The notes beneath the pieces were generated by a model. It saw only the letters and a list, made by a program, of their open reading frames with translations, was not told the origin of the DNA and did not search any database. DNA of 33,198 nucleotides. Origin: an uncultured Bacteroidales bacterium. GTDB taxonomy: Bacteria; Bacteroidota; Bacteroidia; Bacteroidales; Muribaculaceae. The first letter of the stretch is position 1. The number at the start of each line of letters is the position of its first letter. Positions 23,156 through 30,306 of the stretch are shown in pieces. Both the position numbers and the translations under genes were made by a program. The stretch lies in the NCBI GenBank assembly GCA_902787185.1, contig CADAFP010000045.1, positions 1 to 33,198 on the forward strand, read 5' to 3'.

Positions 23156-23941
23156 TTATTGCCTGTAAATGGCGGTGAAGGTGCGGCCGCTTGCGGTGCC
23201 GAGGCGACGTGCAGAGAAGAAACTGTCGGGCTCGCAGCGGGAGCAGTGTTGTGACAGGAGTATCTGGTCGGCAGGCACGCCTGCGGCTATGAGGACGGCT
23301 CGATTGGCGGCGCGCAGGTCGATGTGGGCCTTGCCCGTGTCGGCGTGGCGCTTGACGATGGCGTTGAGGTCAAAATGGGCCTGCCTGAAGGCCTCCACCA
23401 CCTCGTCGCCCACCTCGAAGCACTCTTGGCAGATGCTCGGCCCCATGGCGGCCTGGATGCGCCTAACGTCGGCACCTTGACGCCGCATTTCATCCACCAC
23501 ATTGGCAGCAATGCGCCCGACAGTGCCGCGCCAACCCGCATGGGCCACGGCGATAACACCTGCCTCACCATCCACGAGGACGATGGGCACACAGTCGGCA
23601 GTGTTCACGCCGATGACCACACCCTTGAGCGAGGTCACCAGGGCATCCACACCCTCTAACGCTTGTTCCTGCTTGTCAATATCCATTGAGCGGAAAGGCT
23701 CGTCGATTACCGCCACGCGGCACGAATGAGTCTGCCGCGGCATGACCAGGTCATCAAGGTCCACGCCCAACTGCATGGCCAGTGTCAACCTGGCATCCAG
23801 CACACGCAGGGCATCATCGCCCACATAGTCACACAGGTTTACCCCCGAATAGGCATTGCGCCCATCCACCTGGCCACGCGTCATCGAGAACGCTTCCACC
23901 CCCTCAATCGGCGTCACAAATTCCAGTAATTCAAGATTCAT
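23156..23941 (-). CDS. pgeF: Peptidoglycan editing factor PgeF (laccase-domain, YfiH)
   Basis: A 261-residue protein of the multicopper polyphenol oxidase/YfiH family. Metal-site motifs are present: His72 in RQTHS, Cys117 in NTADCVP and His134 in AHAGWRG. In E. coli this protein removes wrongly incorporated L-serine residues from peptidoglycan precursors; earlier annotations call it laccase or purine nucleoside phosphorylase, and some homologues do act on adenosine. Length is normal. The promoter faces the higBA promoter across a shared palindrome, suggesting co-control. Confidence 0.92.
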   Translation of the reverse strand: MNLELLEFVTPIEGVEAFSMTRGQVDGRNAYSGVNLCDYVGDDALRVLDARLTLAMQLGVDLDDLVMPRQTHSCRVAVIDEPFRSMDIDKQEQALEGVDALVTSLKGVVIGVNTADCVPIVLVDGEAGVIAVAHAGWRGTVGRIAANVVDEMRRQGADVRRIQAAMGPSICQECFEVGDEVVEAFRQAHFDLNAIVKRHADTGKAHIDLRAANRAVLIAAGVPADQILLSQHCSRCEPDSFFSARRLGTASGRTFTAIYRQ

Positions 23942-23963
23942 ATTTCATTCTGATTTGATAGTG

Positions 23964-23971
23964 CAAAATTA
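23964..23971 (-). promoter_or_regulatory. pgeF: -7 box for pgeF
   Basis: Minus-strand TAATTTTG, about 23 nt before the ATG. Its -33 region would fall near 23992, inside the palindrome at 23986-24013. Confidence 0.6.
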
Positions 23972-23985
23972 CAAAAAAAACCATG

Positions 23986-24013
23986 AAATACTTTCCTGTG
24001 CGGGAAAGTATTT
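23986..24013. promoter_or_regulatory. Operator palindrome of the higBA-like locus
   Basis: A perfect 11-bp inverted repeat: AAATACTTTCC (23986-23996), 6-nt spacer, then its complement (24003-24013). It abuts the toxin -7 box (24015-24022) and covers the probable -33 regions of both divergent promoters. A Xre-type antitoxin encoded 376 nt downstream is the obvious candidate repressor. Confidence 0.8.
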
Positions 24014-24014
24014 G

Positions 24015-24022
24015 TACTTTTG
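24015..24022 (+). promoter_or_regulatory. -7 box for the toxin-antitoxin operon
   Basis: TACTTTTG, about 30 nt before the toxin ATG and directly beside the operator. Confidence 0.65.
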
Positions 24023-24052
24023 CACAAAGATTAAGAATAGAGCAGTTCTTTT

Positions 24053-24382
24053 ATGAAAATTGTATTGACAGCCGAGGCGCGCAAATTCCTTTACTCTTTA
24101 CCACAAGATGCTATTCAAAAGATTACCTACAATATGCGTAAAGTGCAGAGTGGAGTAAGAGACGCTGAACTTTTCAAGAAATTAGAAGGTTCAAATATAT
24201 GGGAATTTCGTACACTATATCACAACAAAGCTTATCGTTTTTTTGCTTTTTGGGATACCGACAATGAAACTCTTGTCATCACGACCCACGGTATCGTGAA
24301 AAAGACAGAAAAAACACCAGCCAAAGAGATAGAAAAAGCCGAACGAATCAGAAAAGACTATTTTCAACGAAAGAAAAAATAA
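24053..24382 (+). CDS. higB: RelE/HigB-family toxin
   Basis: A 109-residue small basic protein of the RelE/ParE fold (phage-derived Gp49/HigB-like group). It begins KIVLTAEARKFLYSLP and includes FKKLEGSNIWEFRTLYHNKAYRFFAFWD, then TLVITTHGIVKKTEKTP, the usual beta-strand core with basic residues that cleave mRNA at the ribosome. The positive C-terminal helix (ERIRKDYFQRKKK) is typical. The toxin precedes the antitoxin, as in hig-type loci. The A+T-rich composition contrasts with GC-rich pgeF and recF and suggests horizontal acquisition. Confidence 0.9.
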   Translation: MKIVLTAEARKFLYSLPQDAIQKITYNMRKVQSGVRDAELFKKLEGSNIWEFRTLYHNKAYRFFAFWDTDNETLVITTHGIVKKTEKTPAKEIEKAERIRKDYFQRKKK

Positions 24383-24388
24383 AATGAT

Positions 24389-24718
24389 ATGGAAGAAATG
24401 AAACTATACAGTCTTGAAGAGGTTCAAGACGAACTGATTGGTCCCGTTGGCACGCCAAGGCGCGATGCCTTCGAATCAAAACTCGCTGCCGAACTTGAGG
24501 CTTACAAAATTGGTGAAGCCCTCAAGAAAGCAAGGAAAGAACAAAATCTCACTCAAAAGAAATTGGGTGAGATGGTCGGCGTGAAAGAAGCCCAAATTTC
24601 CAAAATTGAGAACGGCAAGAGCGTAGCCTTCACAACAATCATTAGGTTGTTCAAAGCTTTAGGAGCCAAAACTGCATGCCTCGACTTAGGCAACATGGGC
24701 AAGGTCGCATTGTGGTAA
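24389..24718 (+). CDS. higA: Xre-family antitoxin (HigA-like)
   Basis: A 109-residue protein starting 6 nt after the toxin stop. Residues about 45-100 form a Cro/C1-type helix-turn-helix: ALKKARKEQNLTQKKLGEMV, then KEAQISKIENGKSVAFTTII. The N-terminal part (about 1-40) probably binds the toxin. The HTH would read the palindrome at 23986-24013 to repress the operon. ATG at 24389 is used; 24398 is an alternative. The recF start is 16 nt downstream, so read-through into recF is possible. Confidence 0.9.
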   Translation: MEEMKLYSLEEVQDELIGPVGTPRRDAFESKLAAELEAYKIGEALKKARKEQNLTQKKLGEMVGVKEAQISKIENGKSVAFTTIIRLFKALGAKTACLDLGNMGKVALW

Positions 24719-24734
24719 ACTTCACAATACTTCA

Positions 24735-25847
24735 ATGATACTGAATACTGCGACCATAGTCAATTACAAGAATATCGCCGAAGCGCGGCTGGAATTCTCA
24801 CCCAAGTTGAACTGCCTCATCGGCAACAACGGGCAGGGAAAGACCAACGTGCTCGACGCGATATACTATCTGAGCATGTGCCGCTCCTATGCCGCCAACA
24901 GCGACAACAGTGCGGTGATACGTCACGGCGAGCCATACATGATGCTCCAGGGCCGCTACGTGCGCCAAAAGACGCCGCTGGAAATCAGCATCGCCCTGCA
25001 GCGCGGCAAGCGCAAAGTGGTGCGCCGTGATGGCAAGGAGTACCAGCGGTTGAGCCAGCACATCGGGCTGCTGCCCATAGTGATGGTATCGCCTATGGAC
25101 TGGGACCTGGTGCGTGGCAGCGGCGAGGAACGTCGGCGCTTTATGGACCTGATCATCTCGCAGAACGACAGCGAGTACCTTGACGCGCTCATCCGCTACG
25201 GCAAGGCTGTCGAGCAACGCAATGCCATGATCAAGCGTGAGATGCGCGACCCCCTGCTCTATGAGACAGTGGAGCAGGCGATGGCGACCCATGCCGCTCT
25301 CGTGCATGAGCGCCGCCGCCAGTGGGTGGAGCAGTTCCTGCCCATCTTCATGCACTACTACACCGCCGTGGCTGGCGAGGGCGAGACGGTGAGCCTGCAC
25401 TACAAGAGTCACCTCAACGAGGGCACGATGGCCGACCACCTGGCCGCCACACGCGAGCGCGACATGATTCTGGGTTACACCACACGCGGCATCCATCGCG
25501 ATGACATCGAACTATTGATGGACGGTCATCCCATGCGCCAAACAGGCAGCCAGGGGCAGTGCAAGACCTACACCATCGCCTTGCGTTTTGCCCAGTTTGA
25601 CTTCCTCAAGGCAAACAATCCTGCGGTGCCCATCCTGCTGCTCGACGACATCTTTGACCGCTTGGACGCCACCCGCGTGGAGCGCATCGTCGATGTCGTG
25701 TCAAGCGACCGCTTCGGACAGATTTTCATCACCGACACCAACCGTACCCACCTCGACGAAATCGTGGCCCGTCATGGCGGCGGCCACTGCCTGATGCACG
25801 TCGAGAACGGCAACGTGACCGTGCTGAAAGGGGGTGAGAACCCATGA
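24735..25847 (+). CDS. recF: DNA replication and repair protein RecF
   Basis: A 370-residue SMC-like ATPase that loads RecA at single-strand gaps. The N-terminus shows ILNTATIVNYKNIAEARLEF, then Walker A GNNGQGKT (residues 30-37). The signature region is GSQGQCKTYTIALRFAQF, followed by Walker B ILLLDDIFDRLD. Length and motifs are normal. It lies 16 nt after the antitoxin and overlaps the next gene by ATGA. No own promoter is visible, so expression may come from the higBA promoter or from within higA. Confidence 0.95.
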   Translation: MILNTATIVNYKNIAEARLEFSPKLNCLIGNNGQGKTNVLDAIYYLSMCRSYAANSDNSAVIRHGEPYMMLQGRYVRQKTPLEISIALQRGKRKVVRRDGKEYQRLSQHIGLLPIVMVSPMDWDLVRGSGEERRRFMDLIISQNDSEYLDALIRYGKAVEQRNAMIKREMRDPLLYETVEQAMATHAALVHERRRQWVEQFLPIFMHYYTAVAGEGETVSLHYKSHLNEGTMADHLAATRERDMILGYTTRGIHRDDIELLMDGHPMRQTGSQGQCKTYTIALRFAQFDFLKANNPAVPILLLDDIFDRLDATRVERIVDVVSSDRFGQIFITDTNRTHLDEIVARHGGGHCLMHVENGNVTVLKGGENP

Positions 25848-26134
25848 AACGCACCGAAGCCAAAAACATCGGCCAAATCATCAACGAGGTGCTCCAGAAA
25901 GAGCATCTCGACGTGGCACTCGACGAACACCGCGCCAGCGCCCTGTGGCCTCAGATTGTGGGTGACGGCATCAACCGCTACACCATCAAGCGTTATGTCA
26001 AGGACGGCGTGATGACGGTACACCTCTCCTCGGCATCGCTCGCCAACGAGCTGATGCTCAACCGTGCTACCGTCATCCAGCGCATCAACGAGGCCTTGGG
26101 CCGCGAAATCATCCACGAAATCATTTTTAAATAA
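25844..26134 (+). CDS. DUF721 domain protein (DciA-like)
   Basis: A 96-residue protein. ASALWPQIVGDGINRYT and the later MTVHLSSASLANELMLNRATVIQRIN are the hallmark of DUF721, a KH-like fold related to DciA, which recruits the replicative helicase DnaB in bacteria lacking DnaC. The ATGA overlap with recF is a common pairing in bacteria and supports a replication role. Confidence 0.85.
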   Translation: MKRTEAKNIGQIINEVLQKEHLDVALDEHRASALWPQIVGDGINRYTIKRYVKDGVMTVHLSSASLANELMLNRATVIQRINEALGREIIHEIIFK

Positions 26135-26308
26135 TTAGGAATGAGGAGTTAGAAATTAGAAATGAGAAATTAGGAATGAGGAATTAGAAATGAGGAGTTT
26201 AACTATTCACTATTAACTGTTCTCTGTTAACTGTTAACTATTCACTGTTAACTGTTCACTGTTCACTGTTCACTATTCACTATTCACTATTCACTATTCA
26301 CTGTTAAC
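26133..26308. repeat. Degenerate 7-bp tandem repeat array C (two consensus blocks)
   Basis: Block one (26133-26200) repeats AATTAGG, AATGAGG, AATTAGA and AATGAGA every 7 nt. Block two (about 26207-26308) repeats TTCACTA, TTAACTG and TTCACTG. It runs to within 8 nt of the thioesterase ATG, so the leader of that gene is largely repeat. Confidence 0.88.
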
Positions 26309-26316
26309 TGAAAAAA

Positions 26317-26757
26317 ATGAATCACGCTATCGAATCAAAATATCCCTTTAAGTGCACAACGCCCATCCAACTGCGTTTCAACGACGTGGATGCCCTGGGC
26401 CATATCAATAATTCGGTCTATTTCCAGTTCTTTGACCTGGGAAAGACACAGTATTTCAAAGGTTTGAAGGTGCAGGCCGACATCGACTGGCGCCGCCCGA
26501 CGGTCATCATCGCCAATGTCAACTGCAGCTTCCTCAAGCCCACCCTATTCAACGAGCCGGTCGAGGTGCTCACCCAGTGCTCCCGCTTGGGCAACAAGAG
26601 CTTGACCATCTTGCAGCATGTGGTCAACAGCGACACCCGCGAGTTGAAATGCACCTGCGAAACGATTATGGTCAACATGGACCCTGGTACCAATCAGCCC
26701 AGCCCGTTGCCTCAAGTGTGGCGCGACGCTATTATCGCCCACGAGGGCCACGATTAA
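26317..26757 (+). CDS. Acyl-CoA thioesterase (hotdog fold, 4HBT)
   Basis: A 146-residue hotdog-fold protein. QLRFNDVDALGHINNSVYFQFFDLG is the classic 4-hydroxybenzoyl-CoA thioesterase/FadM motif, with the catalytic Asp in DVDALGH and a following NN turn. Such enzymes hydrolyse acyl-CoA or acyl-ACP; the chain length cannot be predicted. The start ATG follows directly on a 7-bp repeat array without a visible promoter, so it may be read from recF. A terminator hairpin lies 30 nt past the stop. Confidence 0.88.
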   Translation: MNHAIESKYPFKCTTPIQLRFNDVDALGHINNSVYFQFFDLGKTQYFKGLKVQADIDWRRPTVIIANVNCSFLKPTLFNEPVEVLTQCSRLGNKSLTILQHVVNSDTRELKCTCETIMVNMDPGTNQPSPLPQVWRDAIIAHEGHD

Positions 26758-26786
26758 GAAGCGACTCTTACACGTATAAACAACAA

Positions 26787-26812
26787 TCAGGCGACCGGAA
26801 TCGGCCGCCTGA
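26787..26812. terminator. Bidirectional terminator hairpin
   Basis: TCAGGCGACCG pairs with CGGCCGCCTGA (one A-C mismatch) around a 4-nt loop, followed by CTTATTCT on plus. It separates the thioesterase from the convergent secreted-protein gene. Confidence 0.75.
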
Positions 26813-26836
26813 CTTATTCTAATAGCTAAAAGCTCA

Positions 26837-28291
26837 TTACTTCATCACCTTAGCTGCGCTGGTGGTGCCGTCGGTATAGGTGGTAACGACGATGGTCATG
26901 CCGTTGGGCTGAGCCATCTCCTGACCAGCAACGTTGAAGTAGCGTACGTTAGCAACTGCCTTGTCACCGTTCAGCTCATCGAGGCCGGTGCGCGGGGTCA
27001 CGGTGAACGAGCAGCTCACGTGCAGCGACTCACTCTTGCCGTTGGCGAGAGCGTAAGCCTCTACCTGATAGTAACCGTCCTCCTCGAAGGGGATAACATC
27101 GTCGTAAAGCGTCCAATCGCTCCACTCGCCGTTGTCCTTGCAGTAACGGTAGTACAGCTCGCAATCCTCGCTCGGGGTAACGGTCACGAAGTAAGCGTGA
27201 ACACCCTGCTGGGTGTCGGCCGAGATGCTGGGAGCCTCGGTCTGCTCGCCGGGAACGGGAGGATCGATGGGCTCGGGCTCGGGGAAGACCTCAAGATAAA
27301 CGATGTCGGATGCATTGCGTACACCATTTACCGTGTAGTAAACCTGCAAGCCAATGCGCCACTCAAAGAAGCGGTCATAACCCTCGGCATTGGTCCTGTA
27401 GAAGAAGATGCTCTCGGGCGAGAAGTTGTAGCTGTATTGACCATAGGGCACCTCGGTAACATCCTGGTTGTTGAAGTCATAGCCATACCTGTCGCTGGAG
27501 AAGGTAAAGATCTCGTCATAGTCGGTAAATACGCTATAGGTCAACTGGCCCTGCTCAAGATCCAGGGGATTGCCATCCACATCATAGGGGTTGATCAAGA
27601 ACTGGAGACGGTTGTAACCGGACTCGTTGCCCATGTCACGCCACTCAATCACCTCGGGATTGGCAGGAACTGCGGGCTGAGCAGCGGGCAGCTCGGTCAA
27701 CGTGGTGAACCACTCGATGGTCTCCACCCAACCGCGGGTATCGGCCCAGATAGCAGACAGACCAGTAGCGGCAAACTCGGCCAAATCCTCGCCTGTGAGA
27801 GCTTCCATGGCAGTACCTGCCGAATTCTCCAAGCGGATCTTGTCACCATCGATGGTGAAGATGGCAGCCTCGACGCTCTCGTCGGGGGTGTAGTTCACTT
27901 CCAGCTCATAGGTGTCATAATTGATGAAACCCTCGCTGGTGCTACCCCATGACAGGATCACGTCAGCATTATAGTTATCGCTGTGGTACAGCACCTGGCC
28001 CATGGGAATCGAGATGGTCGTGCCATCATCGCTCAGCGTGCCTTCAACCCATGTGTCATAGGCCATGGCCATCAAAGGGTTCTTCATGTACACCTTGCCA
28101 TCCTCGGCAAACACGATGCTCACTTTGCCCTCCTGATAGGCTACATAGAAGCCGTAATCATAGTGGCTGATCACGCAGCATCCCTCGCGGGTGTAGGTCT
28201 TGAGCGTGCCGGCGGGCTGCTCGGTAATGACAGCGGCAAATGCAGTGGCGACAAAGGCCAATGCCGCAAACAATAAAGTAAATCTTCTCAT
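26837..28291 (-). CDS. Secreted protein with T9SS-like C-terminal domain, unknown function
   Basis: A 484-residue exported protein with a signal peptide (MRRFTLLFAALAFVATAFA). The body is beta-rich, acidic and full of Tyr/Phe, without a recognised enzyme motif. Residues about 350-425 (from TEAPSISADTQQGVHAYFV to YYQVEAYALANGKSES) look like the chitobiase/hexosaminidase C-terminal type Ig-like domain. The last ~50 residues (GLDELNG, VRYFNVAGQEMAQPNGMTIV, TTSAAKVMK) resemble Bacteroidales sorting-type C-termini. A Pro/Glu-rich hinge (FPEPEPIDPPVPGEQ) precedes the Ig-like part. It is probably surface-bound or secreted; function unknown. A long leader (about 117 nt) separates it from its promoter. 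Confidence 0.72.
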   Translation of the reverse strand: MRRFTLLFAALAFVATAFAAVITEQPAGTLKTYTREGCCVISHYDYGFYVAYQEGKVSIVFAEDGKVYMKNPLMAMAYDTWVEGTLSDDGTTISIPMGQVLYHSDNYNADVILSWGSTSEGFINYDTYELEVNYTPDESVEAAIFTIDGDKIRLENSAGTAMEALTGEDLAEFAATGLSAIWADTRGWVETIEWFTTLTELPAAQPAVPANPEVIEWRDMGNESGYNRLQFLINPYDVDGNPLDLEQGQLTYSVFTDYDEIFTFSSDRYGYDFNNQDVTEVPYGQYSYNFSPESIFFYRTNAEGYDRFFEWRIGLQVYYTVNGVRNASDIVYLEVFPEPEPIDPPVPGEQTEAPSISADTQQGVHAYFVTVTPSEDCELYYRYCKDNGEWSDWTLYDDVIPFEEDGYYQVEAYALANGKSESLHVSCSFTVTPRTGLDELNGDKAVANVRYFNVAGQEMAQPNGMTIVVTTYTDGTTSAAKVMK

Positions 28292-28414
28292 AAAAAATAC
28301 ACTTTTGAATATGGTTAATAATTAACGGTTATTCATCTAATACCAGCCGATGTTGCACCTTGTCTAGACAAAAATCAAGCCCAAAATCATCACTAACAGC
28401 GACTATTACAATGG

Positions 28415-28446
28415 CAAAAGTAGTATAATATCTCCAACTTGACAAA
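28415..28446 (-). promoter_or_regulatory. Full promoter for the secreted-protein gene
   Basis: On minus, TTTG (28446-28443) and TACTTTTG (28422-28415) are separated by 20 nt. Predicted transcription start near 28408 leaves an unusually long leader of about 117 nt. Confidence 0.68.
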
Positions 28447-28461
28447 AAACGTCTGGGCCTT

Positions 28462-29451
28462 TTAGATTTTATGGGCACGCCGACGGGTCCAGCGTGTGGC
28501 AATGAGGTTGCACACCCAACCAAAGGTTAGCGTAATTACAGCTAACGCAAGGGCAACACAAAATGCAAGCATTTTTATTACCATTGGGCTAATAACAATC
28601 TGCTTCCTTTTAAAAATGTCAATGATGGATGTATCAATCTCAACGCTAAACATACACCCTAAGGTTGCAGTAAGAAAAACGACCGTCATCATTACAAAGC
28701 CTTGACGCCATAAGGTTCCCCACAAGCTATAGCCGAAAAGCTTCTTGTAAACAATGATGTAATACACCATCAGGATTAACATATTGATAAACAGTCCTAC
28801 TTGATACTGAATCAGTGAAATCGGGATGACTAAGAAGTTTATCAATATAGCCAAAACCGATAGGAAAATTTGGATAAAAAAGCCTTCGGGCAACACGTGA
28901 CAGGTATTGCGTGGAGAATTGCGGAACATCACCCAGGTTGGGATAATAGCTAATAGTGACATGATCAATGAAAACCAACTGTAATGACTGCGACCCCATT
29001 CATCAAAGGCGTCTAAAGATCCTTCTGCTGGGATGTCGATATCAATTCCCAGCACGGCAGGAAAAAACCAATAGACGACAGCCGAAAAAATCAACGCCAC
29101 GATGAACAGCATTTTTACCGGCGGGAAACTGACCTGACGCTTGCCGCTGATGTACTCACCGATGAGCTGCCCTGGGCGCAGCAACAGCTGCAGCAGGGTG
29201 TACAACAGCGAGCGTGTGCCCAGTCCCCAAATGTCCATCACGCCCTGATGAACACTGCGCCAAGTGACGCGTCCCACGCCGGCACGTTGCGAGCAGTAGG
29301 GGCAGAAGTTGCCCACAAAGTCATTCCCGCAGTTATTACAATGCTGAGGCTCCGGATGCTCAATTTTGTAATCAAATGGCTTCTCTTTCCATTGCTTGAA
29401 CAACCGGCGTTGATGCTTAAGTTTTAGACGGTCTAACTCCATTGGTCTCAT
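28462..29451 (-). CDS. DUF3667 membrane protein with zinc ribbon
   Basis: A 329-residue inner-membrane protein. The N-terminal cytoplasmic part holds a four-cysteine zinc ribbon (C38-x2-C41 and C50-x2-C53 in HCNNCGNDFVGNFCPYCSQ). The conserved DUF3667 stretch follows (WGLGTRSLLYTLLQLLLRPG, YISGKRQVSFPPVKMLFIV). Four to five hydrophobic helices run from about residue 115 to the C-terminus, which ends in a basic tail (ATRWTRRRAHKI). No biochemical role is known for the family. ATG at 29451 is used; 29442 is possible. Confidence 0.85.
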   Translation of the reverse strand: MRPMELDRLKLKHQRRLFKQWKEKPFDYKIEHPEPQHCNNCGNDFVGNFCPYCSQRAGVGRVTWRSVHQGVMDIWGLGTRSLLYTLLQLLLRPGQLIGEYISGKRQVSFPPVKMLFIVALIFSAVVYWFFPAVLGIDIDIPAEGSLDAFDEWGRSHYSWFSLIMSLLAIIPTWVMFRNSPRNTCHVLPEGFFIQIFLSVLAILINFLVIPISLIQYQVGLFINMLILMVYYIIVYKKLFGYSLWGTLWRQGFVMMTVVFLTATLGCMFSVEIDTSIIDIFKRKQIVISPMVIKMLAFCVALALAVITLTFGWVCNLIATRWTRRRAHKI

Positions 29452-29464
29452 CGTTTGATTTTTA

Positions 29465-29472
29465 CAAAAGTA
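29465..29472 (-). promoter_or_regulatory. -7 box for the DUF3667 gene
   Basis: Minus-strand TACTTTTG, only 14 nt from the ATG at 29451. Such a short leader may mean the downstream ATG at 29442 is used. Confidence 0.5.
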
Positions 29473-29557
29473 ATCGTTTTTTACCTATTAGACGTACGTT
29501 AGTGCCAAAAAACTACAACAATCCACCGAGAAAGACCGAAAACTGAAAACAAATTAG

Positions 29558-29565
29558 TAACTTTG
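29558..29565 (+). promoter_or_regulatory. -7 box for the SIS-domain gene
   Basis: TAACTTTG, about 29 nt before the ATG at 29594. Confidence 0.6.
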
Positions 29566-29593
29566 CAGGTCATTTACAATCTTATACCGAATT

Positions 29594-30202
29594 ATGGACG
29601 TTAAACAATCAATGCGCGAAATACTAGAGGCCGAGAGCAAGGCCGTCCTTAATATACCTGTTACCGATGCCTACGAGGAGGCCGTGAACCTCATTGTCGA
29701 GCAAGTGAAGCACGAGGGTGGAAAACTGGTCACCTCGGGCATGGGCAAGTGCGGCCAGATTGCCGACAACATCGCCACCACTTTCTCATCAACGGGCATC
29801 CCCGCCATCTTTCTGCATCCCAGCGAGGCACAGCATGGCGACCTGGGCGTGGTACAACCCCACGACGTGTTGCTGCTGCTCTCCAACTCGGGACGCACCA
29901 ACGAAATCTGCGCCCTCGTCTCGCTGGCCCACAACCTGTATCCCCAACTCAAGATTGTGGTCATCACGGGCAACAAGGACAGCGAACTGGCGCACCTCGC
30001 CGACATCTGCCTGTGGACGGGCAACACCCAGGAGGTGTGCCCCCTGGGACTCACCCCGACCACTTCGACCACAGTGATGACGGTCATCGGCGATGTGCTG
30101 GTGGTCAACACCATGCGTGCCACGGGATTTACCCGCGAGGACTATGCCCTGCGCCATCACGGCGGCTACCTGGGCAGCATAGCCAAAGGGACGAAATACT
30201 AG
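29594..30202 (+). CDS. SIS-domain sugar-phosphate isomerase, KdsD/KpsF-like without CBS domains
   Basis: A 202-residue SIS protein. LVTSGMGKCGQIADNIATTFSSTG and IFLHPSEAQHGDLGVV match the arabinose-5-phosphate isomerase (KdsD/KpsF/GutQ) sequence closely; LLLLSNSGRTNEI is the sugar-phosphate loop. The C-terminal LRHHGGYLG corresponds to the conserved His region of these enzymes. KdsD makes arabinose 5-phosphate for the Kdo of lipopolysaccharide. The two CBS domains of the ~320-residue proteobacterial enzymes are absent. It could also act on another sugar phosphate. Confidence 0.82.
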   Translation: MDVKQSMREILEAESKAVLNIPVTDAYEEAVNLIVEQVKHEGGKLVTSGMGKCGQIADNIATTFSSTGIPAIFLHPSEAQHGDLGVVQPHDVLLLLSNSGRTNEICALVSLAHNLYPQLKIVVITGNKDSELAHLADICLWTGNTQEVCPLGLTPTTSTTVMTVIGDVLVVNTMRATGFTREDYALRHHGGYLGSIAKGTKY

Positions 30203-30300
30203 TTGACAGTTAACAGTTAACAGTTAATAGTTAATAGATAATAGATAATAGATATCTCAAACTAGAAACTAGGGACTATAAACTAGGGACTAAAAACTCA
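30203..30300. repeat. Degenerate 7-bp tandem repeat array D (two consensus blocks)
   Basis: First block: CAGTTAA, TAGTTAA and TAGATAA units as in array A. Second block: AAACTAG, GGACTAT, AAACTAG and GGACTAA units. It fills the gap between the SIS gene and the next ATG. Confidence 0.85.
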
Positions 30301-30306
30301 AAGCAA

